Below, one piece after another: positions 1 through 6,576 of a DNA stretch of 15,154 bases (within the stretch, counting starts at the first letter, position 1; every line of letters begins with the position of its first letter). Source of the stretch: Hyphomonas sp. (GTDB lineage Bacteria; Pseudomonadota; Alphaproteobacteria; Caulobacterales; Hyphomonadaceae). Made by a program: the position numbers and the translations under genes. Under the pieces are notes generated by a model, which searched no databases, had not been told where the DNA came from, and saw only the letters and a program-made list of their open reading frames with translations. The DNA is taken from assembly GCA_029287305.1 (NCBI GenBank), contig JARFRJ010000133.1, forward strand, positions 1 to 15,154, written 5' to 3'.

Positions 1-119
1 AGTTCAGAGAGCTTTCTGTTTGGGGGGATACTATATGCACCCGCCCCGATTGCGGGTCTGTCCAAAGCCTTTAGCGGCAAAGCGTAAGCGGGGGGACGGG
101 CCACAGCGTGGCTTGCGCA

Positions 120-149
120 CCGACAAGCTTGGACGACAAGCTTGGTCGG
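120..149. repeat. Long hairpin with duplicated half-sites
   Basis: The arm CCGACAAGCTTG (120-131) pairs with CAAGCTTGGTCGG (137-149) around a 5-base loop GACGA, with a single bulged G. CGACAAGCTTGG also occurs twice head-to-tail (from 121 and from 134, 13 bp apart). The arms are seen directly; the function is unknown. Confidence 0.6.
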
Positions 150-180
150 GCAGCCTAGGCAATCAGCAGGAGATAGGACG

Positions 181-230
181 AAACAGATAGCGCCCGATCA
201 AATCTGTTTGCAAGGGTGATCCTTGATCGG
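181..230. repeat. Interlocking inverted repeats (possible pseudoknot or switch)
   Basis: The perfect 8-bp arms AAACAGAT (181-188) and ATCTGTTT (202-209) enclose a loop containing CCGATCAA (194-201). That loop is exactly complementary to TTGATCGG (223-230). TTGATCGG in turn overlaps the 3' arm of another hairpin, CAAGG/CCTTG (211-215/221-225). If transcribed, the pairings would form a pseudoknot or be mutually exclusive. Chance cannot be excluded at these arm lengths. Confidence 0.45.
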
Positions 231-351
231 CATCCTTAATCTGCCCAGAACGCGCTTTGCTGGGCTTGCCTGTAAGATATAAAGAAACGGGCATGGCTGA
301 TGAAAGCGCCGAGCGCGCCTATAGATAGTCATAATCGTCCCTTTTATACTC

Positions 352-382
352 ATAAAAGAAAGGGCCGCCGAAGCGACCCTTT
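352..382 (-). terminator. Rho-independent terminator of the TonB-dependent receptor gene
   Basis: Read on the minus strand, AAAGGG-T-CGC-TTCG-GCG-G-CCCTTT forms a stem capped by the very stable cUUCGg tetraloop and is followed by CTTTTAT. It lies about 80 bases past the stop codon of the upstream receptor gene, with no other minus-strand gene between, so it most likely ends that transcript. Stem, loop and T-tract are all visible. Confidence 0.75.
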
Positions 383-426
383 GCAGGACTGTCAACTTGC
401 AAGACTATCAAAACATGAGGGCGCAT

Positions 427-445
427 AAGGCCCCTTCAGGGCCTT
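427..445. repeat. GC-rich hairpin just after the receptor stop codon
   Basis: The perfect 7-bp arms AAGGCCC/GGGCCTT enclose a 5-base loop. The hairpin sits 13 bases past the receptor stop. It lacks a clear T-run on the minus strand and has only TTT on the plus strand, so it may protect an RNA 3' end or assist the UUCG terminator further on. Confidence 0.5.
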
Positions 446-458
446 TAGCTAAGAACCT

Positions 459-3218
459 TTAAAATGTCACGCTAACCCCGCCGCCAAAAGTACGCGGCTG
501 ACCATAGATGCGCGTCGTGCCGATAACATCAGACAAGACATCAAGACCATCAATCGTATATTCATCATCGGTCAAGTTTTGACCATAGGCGAAAATACTT
601 ATCTGGCGAGTATCTATGCTGCCAAGCGTATAGGCGATGCGCGCATCCAGAAGATTTGAGGCCGTCCGTGGCACACCAATAATCGTTGTTGCATCCTTAT
701 GATTAAACCCAAGATGCGCGTGCAGCTCACCAGACCCAAAGGGACGCAAATAATCCAGATTAACCGAATAGGAATTTTTGGGCGCATTATCGACACCGCC
801 CGCTAAAGTGCCTGTGAACGGGTTGATAAATTCATCCGCTTCAGCATCCAGATAGGCATAGGAAAAGCTCGCTGTCAGATAATCCCCCACCACATATTGG
901 CCGTCCACTTCAAACCCGATAAAGTCCGCATCATTATTCTCAATAAAGCGCGCAATCGGGATCAGCGGATTGGTATAGGTAAATTGCTGGCCCTCAATGA
1001 AGCTGGCAAACACATTCGCATTGATCCGCAAACGATTATTATACCAGTCTGATTTAAAACCGATCTCGCCTGAGCGAATTCTTTCCTCATCAAAGACGAA
1101 ATCATCCAGATTGACCGAGGCCTGATTAAACCCGCCAGAGCGAAACGCCTGACTATAGCTGGCATAGAGGAATAAATCCTCATTGGGAGAATATTCCAGC
1201 ACAAGTTTTGGATCAATACTGTCAAAGGTTTCGTCGCCGGTCAGAGGTTCAATCGGATTTCCCTGTAAATCAATCGTATCATTGAAGAAGGGGCTATAGC
1301 CTTGCTGGAAAGCTTTTTTCTGATCGCGCGAATACCGCAGTCCACCGGTTACGGTCAGCTTGTCGGTAATCGCAATACTCAATTCGCCATAAGCGGCAAA
1401 GGCCTGCGTATCAAGCTCGAGACGCGCGCCCGGGGAACGGGCCGCCTTATAGATGGCCCCGGCGGTCTCACCCAGCCCGGTCAGTTGCGCCTGTAAGGCA
1501 GCCAATTGTGCCTGTAAGGCGACAAGTTGCGCATTAAGCCCGGGAAGGGCTGCAGGCGGCGTCGCGGGATTGGTAAGGGCACCGGCAATCGCTTCCAATT
1601 GCAGACCCGTTCCGATCAAGCCATTGGCTGGATCGCCCGGTGGGCCGGCCAGAACGCCCTGTATCGGCTCCAATAGCGCAAGACTTGGCAAAAGCTGCGC
1701 AAAACCCAATCCATCGCCGGGGCGATCTAGGAATTGCCCGGCGGCGGTGTCTTCGTCAAAATAGAACAGGCCCGCTGTATAGGTAAACCGATCTGAAAAA
1801 GAACCCGTTTGGGTAAGCTCCAGAGAGAATTGCTTATGATTGTCAAGCGTCGGAATGCCTTGCGCAGCGCCGGTTCCGAAACTTGTAAAGGGGCCGTTAA
1901 ACACAGGCGGCGCAGCCGGCGTATTGAAGGGTAGAGCAAAATTATCCCGTACATCCACGCCGATCGCGGCAAACAGGCCCGGCGCGATCGTCCCAAGCAG
2001 GTCCAAAGAGGACGGATTGGTCACAATATCTGCCGGGGCGGTTGGGTCAACTGTGCCAGCGGCGAGGGCACCGCCAAGAACAAACGGGTTCATCTCAGGG
2101 AAGAAGGCTGTATACGCATCCACATCAGCCCGGCGATGCGCGGCGGTAAATTTCAGACTATGATCGGCATCCCAGTCCCAATCTGCTGATAAACGATGCC
2201 CGATAATATCGCTGCGGGTCTCTTCGACCGGCTGCGCAGAGACCGCTTCGCGCTGAAAGCCTTGCGTGACAGGCACAAGCTCAAAACCAGTTCCGACAGT
2301 CGGGGCTTGAAAAAACCCAAATCCGCCATCCTGATTGGGTACGAGTTGTGAAAAATAAGGCTCATTCAATGATGTCGACCCATCCAGGCCATATTCCAGA
2401 CGAAGCTCAGGGGTCAGCTCCCAAGCAAAATCGAGCGCATAGCCAGTGCGCTCAACGCCGCCAAAATCGGCCCCGCGACCCTGCTGTAAGACACCCGCCA
2501 AAGGATTTCCCGAAAGCGCGACCAGGTCAATCGAGGTCGGCACATTCTCAACATAGCCATCGCGGTTAAACAAAAGACCGGACAGTTTCACCGCAGCGCT
2601 GTCACCTAAGGGAATATTGACCGCCCCTTTCGCGCCAAATGTATTGAAATTACCCGCCTCTAAAGTGGCAGTGCCGGAAAACCCAGCCCCTATTTCGGCC
2701 CCTTTAGTGATAATATTGATCGCCCCGGCCACCGCATTGCGCCCGTAAAGCGTGCCTTGGGGACCTTTCAGAACCTCGATCCGCTCCAAATCCGGCGTAT
2801 CAAAGGCGAGGCCCGGCGTCTTACCGACATAGACCCCATTCACATAAAGCCCGACCGTTGCATCCAAGCCAATCTGTGGATCATCCTGACCGATCCCACG
2901 GATCGATAGGCGCAGACCGGAACTGTCCGCCGGATTTGGCGACGCGATGAGACCGGGGGTAAAGTTTGAGAGATCATCAAACCCGTCAATCCTTAACGTC
3001 TCAAGCGTTTCAGCGTTCAGGGCCTGAATAGCAATCGGCACATCTTGCAAATCCTGCGCCCGCTTTTGCGCGGTCACTTCGATTGTCTCTAAAACACGGT
3101 CAGTGTCGACCCGTTCGCGAATACGCTCCTGAGCGTCGGCCTGACTGGTCGCAATAACGCCTATTGTCATGAGGGTTGTGGCTAAGAGCATGGATTTCAA
3201 GGAATAGGATTGGGGCAC
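459..3218 (-). CDS. TonB-dependent outer membrane receptor, substrate unknown
   Basis: This is a TonB-dependent receptor that would import a ligand across the outer membrane using energy from TonB/ExbBD. With the GTG start it has 919 residues. A signal peptide ends at about Ala29 (SQADA before QE). A TonB-box-like ETIEVTAQ lies at 44-51, followed by the plug, with the family hallmarks RGIG at about 107 and GPQGTLYGRN at 153-162. The beta barrel ends in the terminal aromatic VSVTF. The type resembles the many receptors of Sphingomonadales and Hyphomonadaceae related to iron-siderophore receptors; nothing fixes the substrate. I chose GTG (3216-3218) because a GGAG Shine-Dalgarno lies 7 bases upstream and a compact signal peptide follows. 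The frame stays open to a TTG at 3258-3260, which would add 14 residues but has its AGGA only one base away. Oddity: an Ala/Gln/Leu heptad repeat at about residues 563-580, unusual within a barrel protein. It appears to be monocistronic. Confidence 0.9.
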   Translation of the reverse strand: MPQSYSLKSMLLATTLMTIGVIATSQADAQERIRERVDTDRVLETIEVTAQKRAQDLQDVPIAIQALNAETLETLRIDGFDDLSNFTPGLIASPNPADSSGLRLSIRGIGQDDPQIGLDATVGLYVNGVYVGKTPGLAFDTPDLERIEVLKGPQGTLYGRNAVAGAINIITKGAEIGAGFSGTATLEAGNFNTFGAKGAVNIPLGDSAAVKLSGLLFNRDGYVENVPTSIDLVALSGNPLAGVLQQGRGADFGGVERTGYALDFAWELTPELRLEYGLDGSTSLNEPYFSQLVPNQDGGFGFFQAPTVGTGFELVPVTQGFQREAVSAQPVEETRSDIIGHRLSADWDWDADHSLKFTAAHRRADVDAYTAFFPEMNPFVLGGALAAGTVDPTAPADIVTNPSSLDLLGTIAPGLFAAIGVDVRDNFALPFNTPAAPPVFNGPFTSFGTGAAQGIPTLDNHKQFSLELTQTGSFSDRFTYTAGLFYFDEDTAAGQFLDRPGDGLGFAQLLPSLALLEPIQGVLAGPPGDPANGLIGTGLQLEAIAGALTNPATPPAALPGLNAQLVALQAQLAALQAQLTGLGETAGAIYKAARSPGARLELDTQAFAAYGELSIAITDKLTVTGGLRYSRDQKKAFQQGYSPFFNDTIDLQGNPIEPLTGDETFDSIDPKLVLEYSPNEDLFLYASYSQAFRSGGFNQASVNLDDFVFDEERIRSGEIGFKSDWYNNRLRINANVFASFIEGQQFTYTNPLIPIARFIENNDADFIGFEVDGQYVVGDYLTASFSYAYLDAEADEFINPFTGTLAGGVDNAPKNSYSVNLDYLRPFGSGELHAHLGFNHKDATTIIGVPRTASNLLDARIAYTLGSIDTRQISIFAYGQNLTDDEYTIDGLDVLSDVIGTTRIYGQPRTFGGGVSVTF
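1482..1532 (-). repeat. 21-bp tandem repeat encoding Leu/Gln heptads in the receptor
   Basis: Two near-identical 21-bp units (1482-1502 and 1503-1523) plus a partial third (1524-1532) share the core GCCTGTAAGGC. On the coding strand they give AQLVALQAQLAALQAQL, with leucine and alanine spaced as in a coiled coil. The unit length equals seven codons, so copy number can change without a frameshift. Confidence 0.75.
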
Positions 3219-3224
3219 TGTCAG

Positions 3225-3230
3225 TCTCCA
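3225..3230 (-). promoter_or_regulatory. Ribosome binding site that decides the receptor start
   Basis: TGGAGA on the minus strand places GGAG 7 bases before GTG (3216-3218). It supports that GTG over the TTG farther upstream. Confidence 0.6.
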
Positions 3231-3315
3231 TATTTGCGTTTTTTTGAGCGATAATTTCAATTCCTGACACCCCTAAACCAAGACTTTCCAATTTGCAAGA
3301 AAAGCGTAAAGGTTA

Positions 3316-3346
3316 CGACAAGTTAATCTTGTCGGCTGCTATTATA
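3316..3346 (-). promoter_or_regulatory. Predicted receptor promoter with palindromic operator
   Basis: On the minus strand a consensus -10 TATAAT occupies 3346-3341; the -35 is poor. The expected transcription start, about seven bases on, falls at the edge of a perfect palindrome, CGACAAG-N5-CTTGTCG (3316-3334). A palindrome there is a typical place for a repressor site; it could also be a 5' RNA hairpin. It does not resemble a Fur box. The GTG start lies about 115 bases downstream, giving a long leader. Confidence 0.5.
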
Positions 3347-3385
3347 TTTGAATGAATAGGGATTTTTAAATCAACTTTATAATTG

Positions 3386-3414
3386 TTTGAGCGGGTCTCG
3401 GAAAAATGGACCGC
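3386..3414 (+). repeat. Dispersed intergenic repeat, degenerate copy (3' of mutM)
   Basis: GAGCGGGTCTCGG followed by AAAAATGGACCGC aligns with the full copy at 14107-14136 over GAGC, GTC, CG, AAAATGG and CCG, allowing small indels. It starts 39 bases past the mutM stop and runs against the mutM direction. It is the most divergent copy counted. Confidence 0.45.
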
Positions 3415-3452
3415 TTTTGCAGGCTAAAAGAACCGCATGTCTATAAGCCAAT

Positions 3453-4298
3453 TCAGCGCTGACAGATCGAACAGTAAAAGCTGGAGCGTCCAGATTGCGT
3501 CAAGCGTTTGATCGGCGTTTGACAGACCTTGCAAGGGGCCCCTTCCCGGCCATAAACGTCAAAGCGATGCTGAAAATAACCCAGCTCCCCACTGGTGCTT
3601 GAAAAGTCTGAAATGGACGAGCCGCCCGCCTCAATCGCCTCAGAGATGACGCTGTTAATCGCCGGGACGAGGCGTTTAGCCCGCTCGCCCGGCACATTCA
3701 AAGCGAGGCGTTTGGGGGATATTCCGGCCCGATAGAGGGCTTCGCAGACATAGATATTACCGAGCCCGGCAATCACGGCCTGATCCAGAAGGGCGGTTTT
3801 AATCGGTGTTTTTCGCATTTTCAGCGCGCTATCAAGATAATCTGAATGGAAATGATTGCTGAGCGGTTCGGGGCCTAAATCTTTCAATCGGGGATAGGCT
3901 GCCAATGTGGCATGCGGCCAAATCTCCATAAAGCCAAAGCGGCGCGGATCATTATAAATAACGGTGATATCATCTTCGAGATGAAACACGACATGATCAT
4001 GCTTATTGGCTGTAGCGGTTTGATGATAGAAATCACCCGGCTTTTCATCCTGAATGATAAACCGACCCGACATGCCCAAATGCATGATCAAAATCTCGCC
4101 TGAGGAGAGGGACAGGGTCAGGAATTTGGCGCGCCGCCCCAAATGTTCAACTTTTTGACCGGTCAGGCGGTCGGCAAAATTCTCCGGGAACGGAAACCGC
4201 AAATTTGGACGGTTTTGTCTCACATGGCGAAACCGTCGCCCAAGCATTTTTGGCGCAAGGCCGCGGCGGACCGTTTCAACTTCCGGCAATTCCGGCAT
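3453..4298 (-). CDS. mutM: Formamidopyrimidine-DNA glycosylase (Fpg/MutM)
   Basis: This bifunctional DNA glycosylase/AP lyase removes 8-oxoguanine and ring-opened purines. The 281-residue protein, close to the family's usual length, begins MPELPEVETV. Pro2 is the catalytic nucleophile and Glu3 its partner; Lys58 matches the conserved lysine of the N-terminal domain. NDPRRFGF (116-123) is the conserved strand-separating loop. The helix-two-turn-helix spans about 165-190 (AGLGNIYVCEALYRAG). The C-terminal zinc finger has Cys256, Cys259, Cys276 and Cys279, with the DNA-contacting GRSSFYC loop between the pairs. A GGGTGAGGGG ribosome site precedes the ATG. It lies 54 bases after the fliN-like gene on the same strand, so the two may be co-transcribed. 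All key residues are present. Confidence 0.97.
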   Translation of the reverse strand: MPELPEVETVRRGLAPKMLGRRFRHVRQNRPNLRFPFPENFADRLTGQKVEHLGRRAKFLTLSLSSGEILIMHLGMSGRFIIQDEKPGDFYHQTATANKHDHVVFHLEDDITVIYNDPRRFGFMEIWPHATLAAYPRLKDLGPEPLSNHFHSDYLDSALKMRKTPIKTALLDQAVIAGLGNIYVCEALYRAGISPKRLALNVPGERAKRLVPAINSVISEAIEAGGSSISDFSSTSGELGYFQHRFDVYGREGAPCKVCQTPIKRLTQSGRSSFYCSICQR

Positions 4299-4324
4299 TT
4301 TATCCCCTCACCCTTCACGCTAGC

Positions 4325-4354
4325 TAGAGCGCGCCCGAGCTAAAATAGACCGTC
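4325..4354 (+). repeat. Dispersed intergenic repeat, full copy (3' of the fliN-like gene)
   Basis: This 30-bp copy starts TAGAGCGCGCCCGAGCTAA and continues AATAGACCGTC. By hand alignment it matches the gcrA-side copy (14107-14136) at 25 of 30 positions, and all five differences are transitions. Its last two bases overlap the fliN-like stop codon (TGA, read from 4355 to 4353). It is oriented opposite to that gene. Confidence 0.8.
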
Positions 4355-4613
4355 AAGCGGCCCCGAACATATCTATCGCCTCATCAATAAGGAGCGAAAC
4401 CTCATCGTCTATCATGACAAGCTTTCCGCGCGCAATTAGCCGATCAGAGACATAAAGATCAACCGCGTCCTCTATCGTGCGATCAAGTTCCAGAATAGCC
4501 CCGGCAGAGAGGGTCAAAAATGCCTTTAAGGGCATATGTACATGACCGAGCACAATATCCACGTGAACCGGACCATTGGCGACAATATCCTCAGATGTAA
4601 TCGGCTCGGCCAT
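4353..4613 (-). CDS. fliN: Short FliN/SpoA-domain flagellar motor switch protein
   Basis: FliN forms the C-ring of the flagellar basal body, which sets rotation direction and helps export. The 86 residues are almost entirely one SpoA domain (about 15-80). The recognisable pattern is VDIVLGHVHMPLKAFLTLSAG, then ILELDRTIEDAVDLYV, LIARGKLVMIDD and a final hydrophobic strand LLIDEAI. FliN proteins commonly carry an extra N-terminal region that is absent here, and the usual Asn-Gly turn before RLIARG reads Ser-Asp. The ATG has AGGG five bases upstream. It lies 156 bases past sciP and 54 before mutM. No other flagellar gene is in the window, so it is either a detached FliN or a FliN-like paralogue. 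The domain is secure; the exact role is less so. Confidence 0.8.
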   Translation of the reverse strand: MAEPITSEDIVANGPVHVDIVLGHVHMPLKAFLTLSAGAILELDRTIEDAVDLYVSDRLIARGKLVMIDDEVSLLIDEAIDMFGAA

Positions 4614-4690
4614 AAATGCCCTATCTATTCTGCCTGCATATCGTCTTAACGCTCATATGAACCTCATACTGGCCGCAATTCAGAGCCTTT

Positions 4691-4713
4691 TCAAGTCACT
4701 CAAGGTCATTTGA
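4691..4713. repeat. Imperfect dyad upstream of the fliN-like gene
   Basis: TCAAGTCAC and GTCATTTGA flank a 5-base centre; 7 of 9 arm positions are complementary. The dyad begins 78 bases upstream of the fliN-like ATG, between sciP and that gene, and could be a regulator site. A single CtrA-like half-site TTAAC is nearby at 4646-4650. Confidence 0.3.
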
Positions 4714-4750
4714 GCCGCGCATCAGAATATCCCCAATCCCCTACACGCAT

Positions 4751-4772
4751 ATTTTAGCTCGCACATGCTCTA
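4751..4772 (-). repeat. Dispersed intergenic repeat that supplies the sciP stop codon
   Basis: On the minus strand TAGAGCATGTGCGAGCTAA plus AAT matches the gcrA-side copy at 21 of 22 bases. The first three bases, TAG (4772-4770), are the stop codon of sciP. It is oriented with the gene. Confidence 0.8.
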
Positions 4773-5042
4773 GCGACGATATTGTTGCAGACGTGTTGAG
4801 CGCAAGCCCTTGGACCCGTGAGTTTCATATAGTCGCTGCCAGCCGCGAAACTCTTCTTCAGATAAGGCATAGCGCTCACACGCTTCTTCCAGAGTGAGCA
4901 GACCGCCGCTAACCGCCGCCACGATTTCAACCTTCCGACGCGTCACCCAACGTATCAGGCCGGGAAGCGGCAAGTCCTCAAGGGTGAGGGGCTGGCCATC
5001 TGGACCGGTTATGCTTTTTATCTGGGTTTCTTTTATTGTCAT
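4770..5042 (-). CDS. sciP: SciP-family CtrA inhibitor (DUF1153)
   Basis: SciP is a small alphaproteobacterial helix-turn-helix protein. In Caulobacter it binds CtrA and blocks transcription of CtrA-activated genes in G1, and it also binds DNA itself. The 90 residues, close to the Caulobacter length, show the DUF1153 pattern: GPDGQPLTLEDLPLP (14-28), RWVTRRKVEIVAAVSGGLLT (about 31-50), LEEACERYALSEEEFRGW (51-68) with the helix-turn-helix, and LRSTRLQQYR at the C-terminus. The start is ATG, with AAGG nine bases upstream. It stands alone, 156 bases from the fliN-like gene and 190 bases from the mnmA stop. A CtrA-like box lies about 50 bases upstream, in keeping with CtrA activating sciP in Caulobacter. 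The stop codon lies in a dispersed repeat. Family assignment is strong; function follows from the family. Confidence 0.92.
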   Translation of the reverse strand: MTIKETQIKSITGPDGQPLTLEDLPLPGLIRWVTRRKVEIVAAVSGGLLTLEEACERYALSEEEFRGWQRLYETHGSKGLRSTRLQQYRR

Positions 5043-5094
5043 AATACATGCCTTACGAATAAACTTCTATAGGCATGACGTTACGATGTTCGGT

Positions 5095-5110
5095 TTAAGG
5101 CCCCCCTTAA
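5095..5110 (-). promoter_or_regulatory. CtrA-box-like site upstream of sciP
   Basis: TTAA-N8-TTAA (5095-5098 and 5107-5110), part of TTTAAGGCCCCCCTTAAGGG, lies 52 bases before the sciP ATG. The CtrA consensus is TTAA-N7-TTAA, so the spacing is one base too long. A TATAGA (5071-5066) downstream could be a -10. The placement makes CtrA control plausible but not shown. Confidence 0.4.
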
Positions 5111-5150
5111 GGGCGTTGTTTAGTTTCGATAAAAATTACTCGTCACTTAT

Positions 5151-5164
5151 GCAAAGCTGTTTGC
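5151..5164. repeat. Small hairpin between mnmA and sciP
   Basis: GCAAA-GCTG-TTTGC is a perfect 5-bp stem about 70 bases past the mnmA stop. It has no T-run on the minus strand, so it is not a standard terminator of mnmA. No function is assigned. Confidence 0.3.
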
Positions 5165-5232
5165 ACTTTATTAGAGAAGGTTAAATTTTCAATAATCTGC
5201 ACCTGAAACTCTGACAGACCTTGCCGGAACGC

Positions 5233-6420
5233 TTAAACGGCGTCCAAAAGCTCTGCATAAGCGCTGGCTGTGGTTTTAATGAAGCCGCCGCCCAATATCT
5301 GGCTTGGGCACGCAGCATCATAAAGGACGCAGGCCTGACCAGGCGAGACCCCCGCTTGCGCCGTCTTGAACTGGACGGTCGGCTGACCTGCCGGCCAGGA
5401 AAATGTCGCCGCAACAGGCTCCGTCGTGGAGCGTATCCGCGCTAAGACATTGATTGGGTCTCTCGCCAACGCTTCTGGGTCCAATATTGTCAGCCAGTTA
5501 AATTCTTTCAGCTCAATAGACTGAATCAAAAGAACCTCTTGCGGACCGACATAGACGGTGCGTGATTTGGCATCGATTTTGACCACATAGAGCGGCTCGC
5601 CGACAGCCACACCAAGGCCGCGGCGCTGACCAATTGTATAATGTATCACCCCTTGATGGGTTCCCAGCTCACGTCCGTCCACATGCCGGATCGGGCCGCT
5701 ACGACCTGATCCGGGTCGAATTTTTTCAACCACAGCCGCATAGGAACCTTGCGGAACAAAACAGATATCCTGACTGTCAGGCTTGGCCGCGACTGGCAGA
5801 TTATAAGCCTCAGCGAGCGTGCGCACCTCGCTTTTGGGCAAATCCCCTAAAGGAAAGCGCAAATAGTCGAGCTGTTCGCGCGTCGTTGCAAACAGAAACC
5901 AGGACTGATCGCGGCTATCATCCACAGCGCGATGAAGTTCTGGCCCGTTCGGGCCCATTACGCGGCGGATATAATGTCCGGTCGCCAGGCAGTCTGCGCC
6001 TAAATCCTGCGCGGTTTTCAATAAGTCTGAAAATTTAACCGATTGATTACAGCGTATGCACGGCACCGGGGTCGATCCTGCCAGATAAGTATCGGCAAAA
6101 TCTTCCATCACGTGCGCCCGAAACCGGCTTTCATAATCCAGCACATAATGGGGAATGCCAATCTGTTCGGCGACATTGCGAGCATCCTGAATATCCTGCC
6201 CGGCGCAGCACGCCCCTTTTTTTTCAATCGCAGCGCCATGATCATAAAGTTGCAGCGTAATGCCGATCACATCATAGCCTTCAGATTTGAGAAGAGCGGC
6301 AACGACCGAACTGTCCACCCCACCGGACATAGCGGCCACGACACGCGTTTCGCTTGGGGGCTTTGCAAAACCAAGGGAATTCAGACCGCGATCTGTCGCG
6401 GCCATAGGGATCGAATGCAT
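5233..6420 (-). CDS. mnmA: tRNA-specific 2-thiouridylase MnmA
   Basis: MnmA installs the 2-thio group on wobble uridine 34 of tRNA-Lys, -Glu and -Gln, activating the base with ATP and taking sulfur from a persulfide relay. Of 395 residues, the PP-loop SGGVDSS is at 32-38. The catalytic pair is Cys124 (PCIRCN, 120-125) and Cys220 (SQDICFVP, 216-223), and GQRRGLGV (264-271) is the conserved tRNA-contacting region. ATGHY (146-150) and DQSWFL (171-176) are further hallmarks. The C-terminal beta-barrel domain runs from about 290. The N-terminus is about 20 residues longer than in enterobacteria, but GGAGGA six bases before this ATG supports the start. It follows polA on the same strand with 156 bases between, where a candidate promoter lies. 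Confidence 0.97.
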   Translation of the reverse strand: MHSIPMAATDRGLNSLGFAKPPSETRVVAAMSGGVDSSVVAALLKSEGYDVIGITLQLYDHGAAIEKKGACCAGQDIQDARNVAEQIGIPHYVLDYESRFRAHVMEDFADTYLAGSTPVPCIRCNQSVKFSDLLKTAQDLGADCLATGHYIRRVMGPNGPELHRAVDDSRDQSWFLFATTREQLDYLRFPLGDLPKSEVRTLAEAYNLPVAAKPDSQDICFVPQGSYAAVVEKIRPGSGRSGPIRHVDGRELGTHQGVIHYTIGQRRGLGVAVGEPLYVVKIDAKSRTVYVGPQEVLLIQSIELKEFNWLTILDPEALARDPINVLARIRSTTEPVAATFSWPAGQPTVQFKTAQAGVSPGQACVLYDAACPSQILGGGFIKTTASAYAELLDAV

Positions 6421-6545
6421 TTTAATCCTCCATCAGGGTCAAGGCCTGTGCAGACTGGTTGATGTACATATGTCAGGATTGATCCTTAAACAAGTCAAGA
6501 GTGCCCGTAACCTATTTGGCGGGCAAAAAACTGGTCCGATCGCGC

Positions 6546-6573
6546 CTATTATATGCGCCCAGAGCCTGTCCAA
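6546..6573 (-). promoter_or_regulatory. Candidate mnmA promoter
   Basis: On the minus strand TTGGAC (6573-6568) is followed after 16 bases by TAATAG (6551-6546); an overlapping TATAAT is at 6553-6548. It begins just past the polA stop codon and sits about 125 bases before the mnmA ATG, so mnmA may be transcribed independently of polA. Confidence 0.4.
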
Positions 6574-6576
6574 ACT

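Larger units (their letters stand above)
1..345. other. Stretch without a recognised gene, rich in inverted repeats
   Basis: No coding region is recognised here. The plus strand is open from the window edge to a TAA at 85-87 (28 residues, ending in AFSGKA), which could be the tail of a gene cut by the edge, but nothing identifies it. The rest holds closely spaced inverted repeats: a 5-bp hairpin at 100-112, a 12-bp arm hairpin with one bulge at 120-149, an 8-bp perfect stem at 181-188/202-209, a 5-bp hairpin at 211-225, and a 6-bp hairpin at 243-265. The 65-codon minus-strand frame through 198-395 runs across the receptor terminator and has no recognisable protein character, so I do not call it. 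A structured RNA is possible but matches none I know (not tmRNA, RNase P RNA, SRP RNA or tRNA by their conserved cores). Confidence 0.5.

Noticed and set aside
1..87. 28-residue open frame at the window edge as the end of a real gene
   Set aside because: It is too short and unrecognisable to call; a longer competing frame in another register is equally open. It is only mentioned in the description of 1-345.
198..395. 65-codon minus-strand open frame downstream of the receptor
   Set aside because: It crosses the UUCG terminator and hairpin region, shows no family features, and its composition looks like chance.
442..456. TTAGCTAAAGGCC after the receptor stop as a fragment of the dispersed repeat
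   Set aside because: Only AGCTAAA and GGCC match, and the GC part is explained by the hairpin at 427-445.
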